Origin: Bifidobacteriaceae bacterium | GTDB lineage: Bacteria; Actinomycetota; Actinomycetes; Actinomycetales; WQXJ01 | NCBI GenBank assembly: GCA_031265345.1 | Contig: JAISCU010000225.1 | Span: forward strand, 1-18,240 | Length of the DNA: 18,240 bases | Direction of reading: 5' to 3' | Shown here: piece after piece, positions 5,954 to 13,227 of the stretch | Layout: every line of letters begins with the position of its first letter | Numbering within the stretch: the stretch's first letter is position 1 | Notes under the pieces: generated by a model | Database searches by the model: none | Told to the model about the DNA's origin: nothing | Seen by the model: only the letters and a program-made list of their open reading frames with translations | Made by a program: the position numbers and the translations under genes

Positions 5954-7297
5954 ATGGAGACTTCATTGGACGATGCCGCCCACCCAGCAGTGCACCCAGC
6001 CGCCGCCCGCGCCGTCGAGTTCGCCCGGACCCTGATCCGCTTCGACACCACCAACACCGGCGACGAACGCTCGGCGGGGGAGCGCGAGGCCGCCGAGTAC
6101 GTGATGGGCCTGCTGCAGGATTGGGGCCACGAGCCGCAGTACTTCGAGTCCGAGCCGAAACGCGGGTCGATCGTGCTCCGGTTGGAGGGACAGGACCACA
6201 ACAGGGGCGCCCTCGTGCTGCACGGCCATCTCGACGTGGTCCCGGCGGACAGGTCCGAGTGGTCGGCGGACCCGTTCGGCGCCGAGGTCCGCGACGGCGC
6301 GATCTGGGGGAGGGGCGCCGTCGACATGAAGGACATGGACGCCATGATCCTGGCGGTGGTCGAGTGGTGGAGCAAACGGGGAGTCAAACCGCCGCGCGAC
6401 ATCATCTTGTGCTTCTTCGCGGACGAGGAGGCGGGAGGCGTGTTGGGCAGCCGCTGGCTGGTGGACAACCACCCCGAGCTGTTCGCGGGTGCGACCGAGG
6501 CGGTCAGCGAGGTGGGCGGATTCTCGGTCGATATCGCAGGTCAGCGGGCATATCTGCTGCAAACGGCGGAGAAGGGCATCGCCTGGCTGAAGCTGATCGC
6601 GGAAGGCACTCCGGGCCACGGTTCGGCCGTGAACGCCGACAACGCCGTCCGCCATTTAGTGGACGCGCTGGCCCGCATCGCAGCCGCCCCGTGGCCGGTC
6701 AACCTCACGCCGACGGTCGAGGCGCTGCTGCGCGGCGCGGCCGAACTGGCGGGGCTCAAACCGGATCTGGAAGACCCACAGGCCATAGACGAGCTTTTGA
6801 ACGTGTTCGGCCCGGCGAGGCGGTTCGTCGGCGCGTCGATCGCGACCGGAGTGAACCTGACCTCGGTCAGCGGCGGCGGCAAAGTCAATGTCATCCCGCG
6901 CACCGCCGAAGGCACCATCGACATGCGCCCGCTGCCGGGCGACGCCGCGAACGCCCGCGCCAAGATCGACCAGCTGACCGGCCCGCGCGTCAGGATCGAA
7001 CCCATCAACGAGGACATCGCGCTCGAAGCCCCACTCGACGCCCCCTTGGTCGAAGCCATGAGGCAGGCTCTCGCCAAGGCCGACCCGGACGCCACAGCCC
7101 TGCCGTACATGCTGGCCGGTGGCACGGACGGGAAGGCGCTGGCTCGCCTCGGGATCAACAACTACGGGTTCGCGCCGTTGCGACTGCCGCCTGGGTTCGA
7201 CTTCACCGCCATGTTCCACGGGGTCGACGAACGCGTGCCGGTCGATTCGCTGCGCTGGGGCACGGGCGTCCTGGCCGACTTCTTGGCCAGGAGTTGA
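5954..7297 (+). CDS. M20/M25/M40 family metallopeptidase
   Basis: Cytoplasmic dizinc hydrolase of 447 residues in the M20 family (dipeptidases, carboxypeptidases, deacylases). Visible ligands are His92 in HGHLDVVP, bridging Asp124 in GRGAVDMKD, Glu159 next to the catalytic base Glu158 in DEEAGG, probably Glu186 in VSEVGG, and His422 in FHGVDERVP. GGTDGKAL near 395 and the inserted dimerisation domain (about 200-330, with GTPGHGSAV and NVIPRTAEGTIDMRP) are also typical. The substrate is most likely a small peptide or acyl-amino acid. It starts at ATG 5954, apparently leaderless. Residues 5-15 (LDDAAHPAVHP) are encoded over a copy of the dispersed decamer. Its stop is 1 nt before the next ATG, so it forms an operon with the glycosidase. 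Confidence 0.9.
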   Translation: METSLDDAAHPAVHPAAARAVEFARTLIRFDTTNTGDERSAGEREAAEYVMGLLQDWGHEPQYFESEPKRGSIVLRLEGQDHNRGALVLHGHLDVVPADRSEWSADPFGAEVRDGAIWGRGAVDMKDMDAMILAVVEWWSKRGVKPPRDIILCFFADEEAGGVLGSRWLVDNHPELFAGATEAVSEVGGFSVDIAGQRAYLLQTAEKGIAWLKLIAEGTPGHGSAVNADNAVRHLVDALARIAAAPWPVNLTPTVEALLRGAAELAGLKPDLEDPQAIDELLNVFGPARRFVGASIATGVNLTSVSGGGKVNVIPRTAEGTIDMRPLPGDAANARAKIDQLTGPRVRIEPINEDIALEAPLDAPLVEAMRQALAKADPDATALPYMLAGGTDGKALARLGINNYGFAPLRLPPGFDFTAMFHGVDERVPVDSLRWGTGVLADFLARS

Positions 7298-7298
7298 C

Positions 7299-9356
7299 AT
7301 GGAAGACATCCGTGCAGGTCACGAGGTTCTCCGCGCCGAGCCCTGGGGCGCGAACGCCATCCGGGTCCGGCTCGCCCGGCACCGGGTCAGGCCCGCCACG
7401 GTGGGCTTCTTCTCAGACGTGGACGATGCCGCCGACGGGCTCCCAGCCCAGCCGCAAGCCCAGACGGGTGGGACTGGGAGCCGGGACGGCGGCATCGTGC
7501 AAATGGAGGAACGGTGGGACGGCCGGAGCGGCTCGTTGACGAACGGGAGGCTGAGACTGGAGGTGACGCGGGACCAGGTCGGTTGGGACCCGGCACTGGC
7601 GCTGCGCTTCGTGGACGCCGAGACGGGCGCCGAACTGCTGGCCGAGCAGCGGATGCATTTCTCCTATCCCGGCGGCCACCTGCTGGAGGGCGACGGGCAC
7701 GGCACGGCGCGGTGCTTCCAACAATTCGGGCTCGCGCCGGGGGAGCGGCTGTACGGGCTGGGAGGCCAGCCGCGGGGGCGCCTCGACCTGGGCGGGCAGG
7801 GCTTCGACCTGGTGCAACGCAACGGCGAGGCGGTGATCCCGTTCGTCTGGTCGTCGCGCGGCTACGGGCTGATCTGGAACCATCCGGGGACGGGGCGGCT
7901 CGAGACGACCGAAACCTCTCAGCGTTGGACCGCCGACCAGGCCGAGCAACTCGACTACCTGGTGTTCTGGGGAGGCTCGCCGGCGGGGCTGCTCCGCGGC
8001 TACGCCGACCTGACCGGGCATGCGCCGGTGCTCCCGGACTGGGCCCTTGGTCTGTGGCAGTCCCACCTGCGCTACACCCATCAGGACCAGATTCTGGCGG
8101 TGGCGCGGGAGTACAACGAGCGCGGCTTGCCTTTGTCGGTGATCGTCTCGGACGGGTTCCATTGGACGGCGATGGGCGATTATCGGCTTGACCCGGTCGA
8201 ATACCCCGACCCGGCGGCGCTGATGGCCGGGCTGGCGGAACTCGACTGCCGGTTGATGGTGTCCGTCTGGCCCACCGTCTCGCCGCTGGCCGAATCGTTC
8301 GAGGAGTGGCGCGACAGTGGGCTATTGGTCGCGGTGGACCAGGGACCTGAGTTCCCCACCATGATGGTGGACAAGGCGACGGCGAAGCCGATCCCCCTGG
8401 GATTGATCGACTCGACCAATCCGGCGGCGCGGGCGGAGTTGTGGCGACGGATCGTGGACGGCTACTACTCCTTGGGGGTGCGCCTGTTCTGGCTGGACGC
8501 CGACGAGCCCGAGCATCTGCCGGGCAACAACCGCAACCTGAGCTTCTACGCCGGGCCGGGGGAGCAGATCGTGAACCGGTACCCATTCGACCATGCGCGG
8601 GCTTTCGCCGAGAACGCCTCCGACCTGGTGCTCCTGTCGAGATCGGCCTGGCTGGGGCAGCAGGCGCTCGGCTGCGCCGTCTGGTCGGGCGACATCCCGG
8701 CCACCTGGGACTCCTTGGCCCGGCAGGTCAAGGTGGGCCAGCAGATGGCGTTGACCGGGATCCCGTGGTGGACCAGCGACATCGGCGGGTTCTTCGGCGG
8801 CGACCCGTCCGATCCGGACTACCGCGAACTGTTCGTGCGCTGGCTCCAGTTCGGGGCGTACTGTCCGCTGTTCCGCATCCACGGCATCCGCGACCCCCGG
8901 CCGTCGGAGGGGATCGGCGCTCCGACCGAGATTTGGGCTTTCGGGGAGGAGGCCTACCCTATCCTGGTCGATGCGATCCGCGGCCGGGAGGCGTTGCGGC
9001 CGTATTTGGCGGCTCTGGCGAGGGAGGCGGCGGGGACCGGGCTGCCGCCCATGCGGCCCATGCTGCTCGAGTTCCCGGACGACCCAGCGGCTTGGCTGGC
9101 CGAGGACCAATTCATGTTCGGCCCGGAGTACCTGGTCGCGCCGGTGACCGAGCCGGGCGTGCGGACGCGCCCCGTGTACCTGCCGGGCGGCGCCGACTGG
9201 GTCTTGACCGATCCCGGCCGTACCTACCCGGGTCGTACCGACCCCGCCCGCAGCGACGCCGGCCCGATCCTGAACGGCGAAGTGTTCGATGGCGGGGTCA
9301 CCGTTGACGCCCCGGCCCCGCTCGAGCGCCTCCCAGTGTTCAGACGGGTTCGCTAA
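7299..9356 (+). CDS. GH31 family glycoside hydrolase (alpha-glucosidase/alpha-xylosidase type)
   Basis: Retaining alpha-glycosidase of 685 residues with no signal peptide, so probably cytoplasmic. An N-terminal beta-sandwich carries RLYGLGGQPRG. The barrel carries the nucleophile Asp400 in FWLDADEPE and the acid/base Asp465 in WSGDIPATWD. A C-terminal sandwich with FMFGPEYLVAPV follows. The WLDADEPE form is closer to alpha-xylosidases than to the YicI DFGE form, but I cannot fix the sugar. ATG 7299 follows AGGAG by 5 nt and lies 1 nt after the peptidase stop. Two odd stretches stand out. Residues about 42-67 are Ala/Gly/Gln-rich and encoded by an inverted repeat. A repeated PGRT...PGRTDPARSD run lies near residues 645-660. 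Both look like in-frame low-complexity insertions in loops. Confidence 0.9.
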   Translation: MEDIRAGHEVLRAEPWGANAIRVRLARHRVRPATVGFFSDVDDAADGLPAQPQAQTGGTGSRDGGIVQMEERWDGRSGSLTNGRLRLEVTRDQVGWDPALALRFVDAETGAELLAEQRMHFSYPGGHLLEGDGHGTARCFQQFGLAPGERLYGLGGQPRGRLDLGGQGFDLVQRNGEAVIPFVWSSRGYGLIWNHPGTGRLETTETSQRWTADQAEQLDYLVFWGGSPAGLLRGYADLTGHAPVLPDWALGLWQSHLRYTHQDQILAVAREYNERGLPLSVIVSDGFHWTAMGDYRLDPVEYPDPAALMAGLAELDCRLMVSVWPTVSPLAESFEEWRDSGLLVAVDQGPEFPTMMVDKATAKPIPLGLIDSTNPAARAELWRRIVDGYYSLGVRLFWLDADEPEHLPGNNRNLSFYAGPGEQIVNRYPFDHARAFAENASDLVLLSRSAWLGQQALGCAVWSGDIPATWDSLARQVKVGQQMALTGIPWWTSDIGGFFGGDPSDPDYRELFVRWLQFGAYCPLFRIHGIRDPRPSEGIGAPTEIWAFGEEAYPILVDAIRGREALRPYLAALAREAAGTGLPPMRPMLLEFPDDPAAWLAEDQFMFGPEYLVAPVTEPGVRTRPVYLPGGADWVLTDPGRTYPGRTDPARSDAGPILNGEVFDGGVTVDAPAPLERLPVFRRVR
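7422..7500. repeat. Inverted repeat inside the GH31 gene
   Basis: The left arm begins ACGATGCCGCC at 7423-7433, followed by GCTCCCAG (7439-7446). The right arm mirrors it as CTGGGAGC (7474-7481) and GGCGGCATCGT (7488-7498). The arms are about 24 nt with a short mismatch patch between the two matching blocks, around a loop of about 27 nt. Both arms contain the dispersed decamer. The frame stays open through the structure and encodes DDAADG...SRDGGIV. Confidence 0.75.
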
Positions 9357-9380
9357 ACGAGCGCGTGCCTCGAACGTCGG

Positions 9381-9654
9381 CGCCAACCGGTCGACTTGCG
9401 CCGAGATGGTCGGCCGACCGGACGGCATCGGGCACGGGGTGACCCAACTCACCGCCGCGTGGGTCAGGCGCGCTGCGACGGTGGGTTAGGGACGCCCGCG
9501 GAACAAGGCGCCGATTCCGCCAACCGGCTGACTTGCGTAAACATGGTCGGCCGACCGGACGGCATCGGGCGCGGGGTGACCCAACTCACCGCCGCGTGGG
9601 TCAGGCGCGCTGCGACGGTGGGTTAGGGACACGGGCGGAAGAAGGCGCCGACCC
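9381..9654. repeat. 137-bp direct tandem repeat, two copies
   Basis: Unit one runs from about 9381 to 9517 and unit two from about 9518 to 9654. By eye about 13 of 137 positions differ. The core from the ATG (9406 or 9543) through GGGTTAGGGAC differs at one base only. Each core holds the palindrome GGTCGGCCGACC (9408-9419 in copy one) and a hairpin of TGACCCA with TGGGTCA (9440-9446 and 9460-9466). Each core also has an open frame of 28 codons starting MVGRPDGIG and ending RRAATVG. No ribosome binding site precedes either ATG, so I do not call them genes. Confidence 0.85.
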
Positions 9655-9722
9655 GGAGCGTGACGAACGACCGCCCGCTGGCCGGTCGAGACGCCGCCCG
9701 ATAACGCCCTGATCTGCTCCGA

Positions 9723-9753
9723 TCACGGAAAGGGGACTGTCCCCTTTCCGTGA
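9723..9753. repeat. Perfect 31-bp palindrome, REP-like
   Basis: TCACGGAAAGGGGAC and its exact complement GTCCCCTTTCCGTGA flank a single T. It lies between the converging glycosidase and MFS genes, 56 nt from the MFS stop. It shares GGAAAGG and GTCCCC with the palindromes near the RAYT gene, so it is a candidate REP of the same system. The stem could also act as a terminator for both genes, although no T run follows. Confidence 0.65.
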
Positions 9754-9808
9754 CCGGAGGGAGTTGCGAGGCGTCGCGGGTTCGTCCGGACACCGAGCCT
9801 CAGGCGGG

Positions 9809-11020
9809 TTAGGTCGGGCGCATCGCGGCCGGGGCGCGGATCGAGGCCAGGGCCGCCGCGAGCGCCGCGACCAGGCCAGAGACCAACAGGATCCAGCGCA
9901 CCGGGGCCTGCGGCAGATCCATCAGCGGGGCGGCCACCAGCATCCCAGCCGGGGTGGCCAGCAGCATGGTGGTGGTGGAAAGGCCCATCACCCGGCCCAG
10001 CGACTCGGGCGGGGCGTGCTCCTGCATGACGGTCGTGGAGGTCGTGGTCAGGCCGGGCGCGACCAGCCCGAAGGCGGCCCACGAGACGATGTAGAACCAG
10101 ACCGAGGGCGAGGCGGCCTGGGCGGCGGTGAACACACCCCACAGCACGCAGGCGCCCAGCATCATGGTCATGCGGTTCCTCATGCCGCCCCAGGCCGCCA
10201 ACACGGCGGTGCCGACCATCATCGCGACGGAATAGGAGACCTCCACTCCGGCCAGCATCCAGGGCTCGGTCCCGAACAGCTTCACCACCACGATGGGCGC
10301 CAACTGCGCGGCGGGCATTATCAACATGAAGCAGACCACGCCCAACCAGAAGGTGCGAAGCAGGACTGGGCGGGAGCGCACCACCGCGATCCCGGAGATG
10401 ATCTCCGCGACAATGTGGCGCCGGGGATGACCCGCACCCGGCGGCGGCGGGATGGCGATGGTGGACAGGATCGCGATGGCGACCACGGCGGTGACCACGT
10501 CGATGGCCAGGATCCAGGTCAGGTCCCAGACCGTCAGCAGCACCGCTGCCAGGGCGGGCGCGACCAAGAAGCAGGCCGATTGGATGCCGGAATTGATGGC
10601 GTTCACGCGCAACAACTGGGCAGGCGGCACCAATTGAGGCAGGATGGCGGCCTCGGCGGGCATCTGCACCCCGCCTCCGAGCGACCGCAGCAACAGGGCG
10701 ATCCCCAGCACCCAGAGACTCCGGTGCCCAAAGTACAACGCGACCGCCAACGCCAACGTGATCACCGCGATGGCGGCATCGGACCAAATGACCAAGGCTT
10801 TGCGGGAGTAGCGGTCCGCCCAGACGCCAGCCGGGAGCCCGATCAGACCGTGCGGCAGGTGCGCGGCGAACATCAAGAGCGAGTAGCTCCAGGCCGAACC
10901 GGTGTCGATGGCGACGAACCAGATCAGGGCGTAGGCGACGATCGCCGATCCGAACAGCGAGACGGTCTGCCCGGCCAGGTAGGCGGCGACGAGCCGCTTC
11001 CAATCAGGGGCCGGGCTCAT
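9809..11020 (-). CDS. MFS transporter (EntS-like / MFS_3 type exporter)
   Basis: Inner-membrane major facilitator of 403 residues with about 12 hydrophobic segments. The loop between segments 2 and 3 has the family motif GVWADRYSRK. RSLGGGVQMPAEAAILPQLVP is typical of the exporter subgroup that includes the enterobactin exporter EntS and macrolide-efflux-like proteins. The cargo is unknown. The frame extends to a TTG at 11029, but that codon overlaps a good -10 box. ATG 11020, 8 nt downstream of the box, is therefore the better, leaderless start (MSPAPDWKRLVAAYLAGQ). It is divergent from the small acidic gene and shares a compact control region with it. Confidence 0.85.
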   Translation of the reverse strand: MSPAPDWKRLVAAYLAGQTVSLFGSAIVAYALIWFVAIDTGSAWSYSLLMFAAHLPHGLIGLPAGVWADRYSRKALVIWSDAAIAVITLALAVALYFGHRSLWVLGIALLLRSLGGGVQMPAEAAILPQLVPPAQLLRVNAINSGIQSACFLVAPALAAVLLTVWDLTWILAIDVVTAVVAIAILSTIAIPPPPGAGHPRRHIVAEIISGIAVVRSRPVLLRTFWLGVVCFMLIMPAAQLAPIVVVKLFGTEPWMLAGVEVSYSVAMMVGTAVLAAWGGMRNRMTMMLGACVLWGVFTAAQAASPSVWFYIVSWAAFGLVAPGLTTTSTTVMQEHAPPESLGRVMGLSTTTMLLATPAGMLVAAPLMDLPQAPVRWILLVSGLVAALAAALASIRAPAAMRPT

Positions 11021-11028
11021 GGGAGGCA

Positions 11029-11081
11029 AGACTAATGAATCACCGCCCGCGATGGCAATGGAGGCCCAAACCGGGTAACGT
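11029..11081. promoter_or_regulatory. Divergent promoters of the MFS gene and the small acidic gene
   Basis: Minus strand: TTGCCA (11058-11053) and TAGTCT (11034-11029) lie 18 nt apart, with the -10 box 8 nt before ATG 11020. Plus strand: TAACGT (11076-11081) lies 6 nt before ATG 11088. The same bases 11053-11058, read as TGGCAA, fall 17 nt upstream of it as a weak -35 box. Neither start codon has a Shine-Dalgarno. Confidence 0.5.
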
Positions 11082-11087
11082 CAAAGT

Positions 11088-11318
11088 ATGAACGCCGAAC
11101 CTCGCCTGGCCCTGGAACGCCTGATCGCAGCCTTGGAGCGGCACTTCGAGGCGGCCGCCTCGGGCCGCGGTGACCAGGACCCCGCGTACTTGGCGGCCTA
11201 CCGACAGTTGATCGAGGCGTTCGAGGCCTACGACGACGGCCTCTACGACGCGTTCGGGATCGACGCGGCGTTCTTGGTCTACGACGACGACGAAGACGAC
11301 CTGGTGGACGAGGAATAA
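11088..11318 (+). CDS. Small acidic conserved actinobacterial protein of unknown function
   Basis: A 76-residue protein in two parts. A helical region (ALERLIAALERHFEAAASGRGDQDPAYLAAYRQLIEAFEAYDDGL, residues about 8-53) is followed by a strongly acidic tail (VYDDDEDDLVDEE). Proteins of this pattern are common in actinobacteria and are sometimes labelled primosomal protein without experimental support. It has no catalytic motif or membrane segment. It starts at ATG 11088, 6 nt after TAACGT and without a Shine-Dalgarno. It converges on the aldo/keto reductase gene with only 10 nt between the stop codons and no terminator. Confidence 0.75.
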   Translation: MNAEPRLALERLIAALERHFEAAASGRGDQDPAYLAAYRQLIEAFEAYDDGLYDAFGIDAAFLVYDDDEDDLVDEE

Positions 11319-11328
11319 GGTCCGGTCG

Positions 11329-12315
11329 TCACCCTGAGACTTCGTCCAAGGCGTCGGTGATCTCGGGCGGCAGCTCCAACTCTGCGCCCACCAGCGCCGT
11401 GTGCAACTGGGCGGCGGTGCGAGCCCCCAGGATGGCGCTGGCCACGCAAGGACGCCCGCGCACCCAAGCCAATGCGACATCCAGCGGCGCGACTCCCAGC
11501 CCGTCGGCGGCGGTCGCCACCGCCTCCACCACCCCGGCCGGTCCGCTCGCCAGGTAGGGGGTGACGAAGCCGCGCAGGTGCGGCGAGGCGGCCCGCGAGT
11601 CGGCGGGCACGCCGTGGCGGTATTTGCCGGTCAGCACGCCGCGGCCGAGGGGGCTCCAAGCCAACAACCCCAGACCGAGGGACGATGCCGCCGGGACGAG
11701 TTCGCCCTCCACGCGTCGGTTCAGCAGCGAGTATTCGACCTCGATGCTCGTCAGCCCGGCGCCGAGCCCGCCCCCGCCGCCAAAGCCCGCGCCCAGTCCG
11801 CCGGCCCCGGCCCCTTGGATCAAGGTGTGGGCCCGCGCGACCACCCAGGCGGGATGGTTCGACAGGCCGATGTACCGGGTCTTACCGGTGTTCACGGCCC
11901 ATTGCAGAGCCCCCAGGGTCTCTTCCAGGGGCACGGACGGGTCGGGCCGTTGGACCATCCACAGGTCGACGTGGTCGGTGCCCAACCGGCGCAAAGACTC
12001 CGTCAAATTGTCGATCAGGTTGCCGCGTGAGGCGTCGGTCCGGAAGTGCTCGCCGCGCATCCGCGAGCCGGACTTGGTGCAGATCACCACGTTGTCGCGA
12101 GCGGCCAGACCGGAGCGCAGGAACGAGCCGAGCAGCTCTTCGGCGGCGCCGTCGCCGTAGGAGGAGGCCGTGTCGATGAGGGTCCCGCCCGCCTCGATGA
12201 ACTCGGCCAGTTGGTCGGCGGCGTCCATCTCGTCGGTGTCGCGGCCCCAGGTCATGGTGCCCAATCCGATCGATGAGACTTTCAGGCCACTCGCGCCGAC
12301 ATTCCGGTAATCCAC
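11329..12315 (-). CDS. Aldo/keto reductase with altered catalytic tetrad and Gly-rich insertion
   Basis: NADPH-dependent oxidoreductase-like barrel protein of 328 residues. Three catalytic residues are in place: Asp48 in LIDTASSYG, Tyr53 in the same motif and Lys81 in ICTKSGS. The usual histidine after DLW is Gln122 (HVDLWMVQRPDP). IGLSNHPAW near 149-157 and LLAWSPLGRGVLTGKY are family marks, as is the cofactor-binding end AILGARTAAQL. Residues 168-188 are a glycine-rich run (GAGAGGLGAG, then FGGGGG) just before the strand IEVEYSLLNR, where homologues have a short ordinary loop. The start is GTG 12315, 7 nt downstream of a TAGGCT -10-like box on the minus strand; no Shine-Dalgarno is seen. 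The substrate is unknown and activity may be reduced or shifted. Confidence 0.87.
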   Translation of the reverse strand: MDYRNVGASGLKVSSIGLGTMTWGRDTDEMDAADQLAEFIEAGGTLIDTASSYGDGAAEELLGSFLRSGLAARDNVVICTKSGSRMRGEHFRTDASRGNLIDNLTESLRRLGTDHVDLWMVQRPDPSVPLEETLGALQWAVNTGKTRYIGLSNHPAWVVARAHTLIQGAGAGGLGAGFGGGGGLGAGLTSIEVEYSLLNRRVEGELVPAASSLGLGLLAWSPLGRGVLTGKYRHGVPADSRAASPHLRGFVTPYLASGPAGVVEAVATAADGLGVAPLDVALAWVRGRPCVASAILGARTAAQLHTALVGAELELPPEITDALDEVSG

Positions 12316-12322
12316 GCCGACC

Positions 12323-12332
12323 AGCCTATAGT
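12323..12332. promoter_or_regulatory. Overlapping divergent -10 boxes of the AKR gene and uppP
   Basis: Only 24 nt separate GTG 12315 (minus) from GTG 12340 (plus). TATAGT at 12327-12332 lies 7 nt before the uppP start. TAGGCT on the minus strand (12328-12323) lies 7 nt before the AKR start. The two boxes share two bases, so polymerase cannot occupy both at once. No strong -35 boxes are visible. Confidence 0.5.
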
Positions 12333-12339
12333 TGAGCGG

Positions 12340-13188
12340 GTGAGTCTGTGGGAAGCCCTGTTCCTGGGCCTAGTCCAAGGGTTGACCGAATTCCTTCCGA
12401 TTTCGTCCTCAGCCCACCTGAGGATCATCGGCGAGTTCCTGCCCTCGGCGGCCGACCCGGGTGCCGCCTTCACCGCGATAATCCAGATCGGGACCGAATT
12501 GGCCGTACTGGTGTACTTCAGACGCGAGGTCTGGGCCATAGTCAAGTCTTGGACGCTCTCCTGGAAGCAGGGCGGAAAACCCAAAGACCAGGACGCCCGC
12601 ATGGGTTGGCTGATCATCATCGGCTCCGTGCCCATCGTGGTGCTGGGATTCCTGTTCCAGGATTCCATCGAGACCCACCTGCGCAACCTCTACATCACAG
12701 GCGCGACCCTGATCGGTTTCGGCCTGCTGCTGGGCGCGGCGGACGTCTATGCCGGGCGCAGAGCCGCGCGACTCGAGCCCAAGTCCTTGAGCGGCATCGG
12801 CGTCCGTGATGGCATCCTGTACGGGCTGGCCCAAGCCCTGGCCCTGATCCCGGGCGTGTCGAGGTCGGGCGGGACTATCACGGCCGGGCTGGCGATGGGC
12901 TACTCGCGTGAGGCCGCCGCCCGCTACTCGTTCCTGCTGGCCATGCCGGCCGTGTTCGGCGCCGGCGTGCTGGAACTGGTCAAGGCGCTGGACGACCAGA
13001 CCGCGCTGGCCGCCGGATGGGGCAACACCGTGGCGGCCGGGCTGACCGCTTTCGTGGTCGGCTATGTGGTGATCATCGGCTTCCTGAAGATCGTCTCGAC
13101 CTACTCCTACAAGCCGTTCGTGTACTACCGGGTCGGCCTGGGCGCGCTGGTGATCGCGCTGCTGGCGGCGGGTGTCCTGACTCCTTGA
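12340..13188 (+). CDS. uppP: Undecaprenyl-diphosphatase UppP (BacA)
   Basis: Integral membrane enzyme of 282 residues. It removes a phosphate from undecaprenyl diphosphate so that the lipid carrier can be reused for peptidoglycan and other envelope polymers. Overproduction in other bacteria gives bacitracin resistance. Both signature motifs are present: QGLTEFLPISSSAH at 13-26 (Glu17, Ser24, His26) and PGVSRSGGTITAGL with Arg175. About seven to eight hydrophobic segments are visible and the length is usual. The GTG start at 12340 lies 7 nt after TATAGT, so translation is probably leaderless. It is followed 39 nt later by mshC on the same strand, an order I recall as roughly conserved in other actinobacteria. 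Confidence 0.96.
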   Translation: MSLWEALFLGLVQGLTEFLPISSSAHLRIIGEFLPSAADPGAAFTAIIQIGTELAVLVYFRREVWAIVKSWTLSWKQGGKPKDQDARMGWLIIIGSVPIVVLGFLFQDSIETHLRNLYITGATLIGFGLLLGAADVYAGRRAARLEPKSLSGIGVRDGILYGLAQALALIPGVSRSGGTITAGLAMGYSREAAARYSFLLAMPAVFGAGVLELVKALDDQTALAAGWGNTVAAGLTAFVVGYVVIIGFLKIVSTYSYKPFVYYRVGLGALVIALLAAGVLTP

Positions 13189-13215
13189 CCGCCGCGCTGG
13201 CCGCCTCGGTGCCTG

Positions 13216-13221
13216 TACCCT
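13216..13221 (+). promoter_or_regulatory. -10-like box for mshC
   Basis: TACCCT ends 6 nt before GTG 13228, in the 39-nt gap after uppP. No Shine-Dalgarno is present. The spacing matches the other leaderless starts in the window. A TTGACC at 13185-13190 is 25 nt away, too far for a normal -35 box. Confidence 0.35.
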
Positions 13222-13227
13222 AGCTAG

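Larger units (their letters stand above)
9357..9808. other. 452-nt gene-free stretch between convergent genes
   Basis: Between the glycosidase stop and the MFS exporter stop lie the 137-bp tandem repeat (9381-9654) and the perfect palindrome (9723-9753). I see no tRNA, no convincing protein gene and no recognised insertion sequence. The stretch may hold a non-coding RNA or a miniature mobile element. Confidence 0.6.

Noticed and set aside
5074..7539. An 821-codon plus-strand frame across the SDR and M20 genes
   Set aside because: It is antisense to the SDR gene and out of frame with the M20 gene; composition is Arg-rich and no family is recognisable.
9396..9626. Small open frames in the tandem repeat (MVGRPDGIG...)
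   Set aside because: No ribosome binding site and no promoter-start spacing; conservation of the frame is explained by the DNA duplication. Kept only as part of the repeat.
9381..9654. A CRISPR array
   Set aside because: Only two long units of 137 bp joined without spacers; no cas genes in the window.
10772..11692. Decamer copies in the MFS (10772) and AKR (11683) genes as element insertions
   Set aside because: They encode ordinary family residues (WSDAAIAV and VPAASSLG) with no extra length, so these two may be chance codon use.
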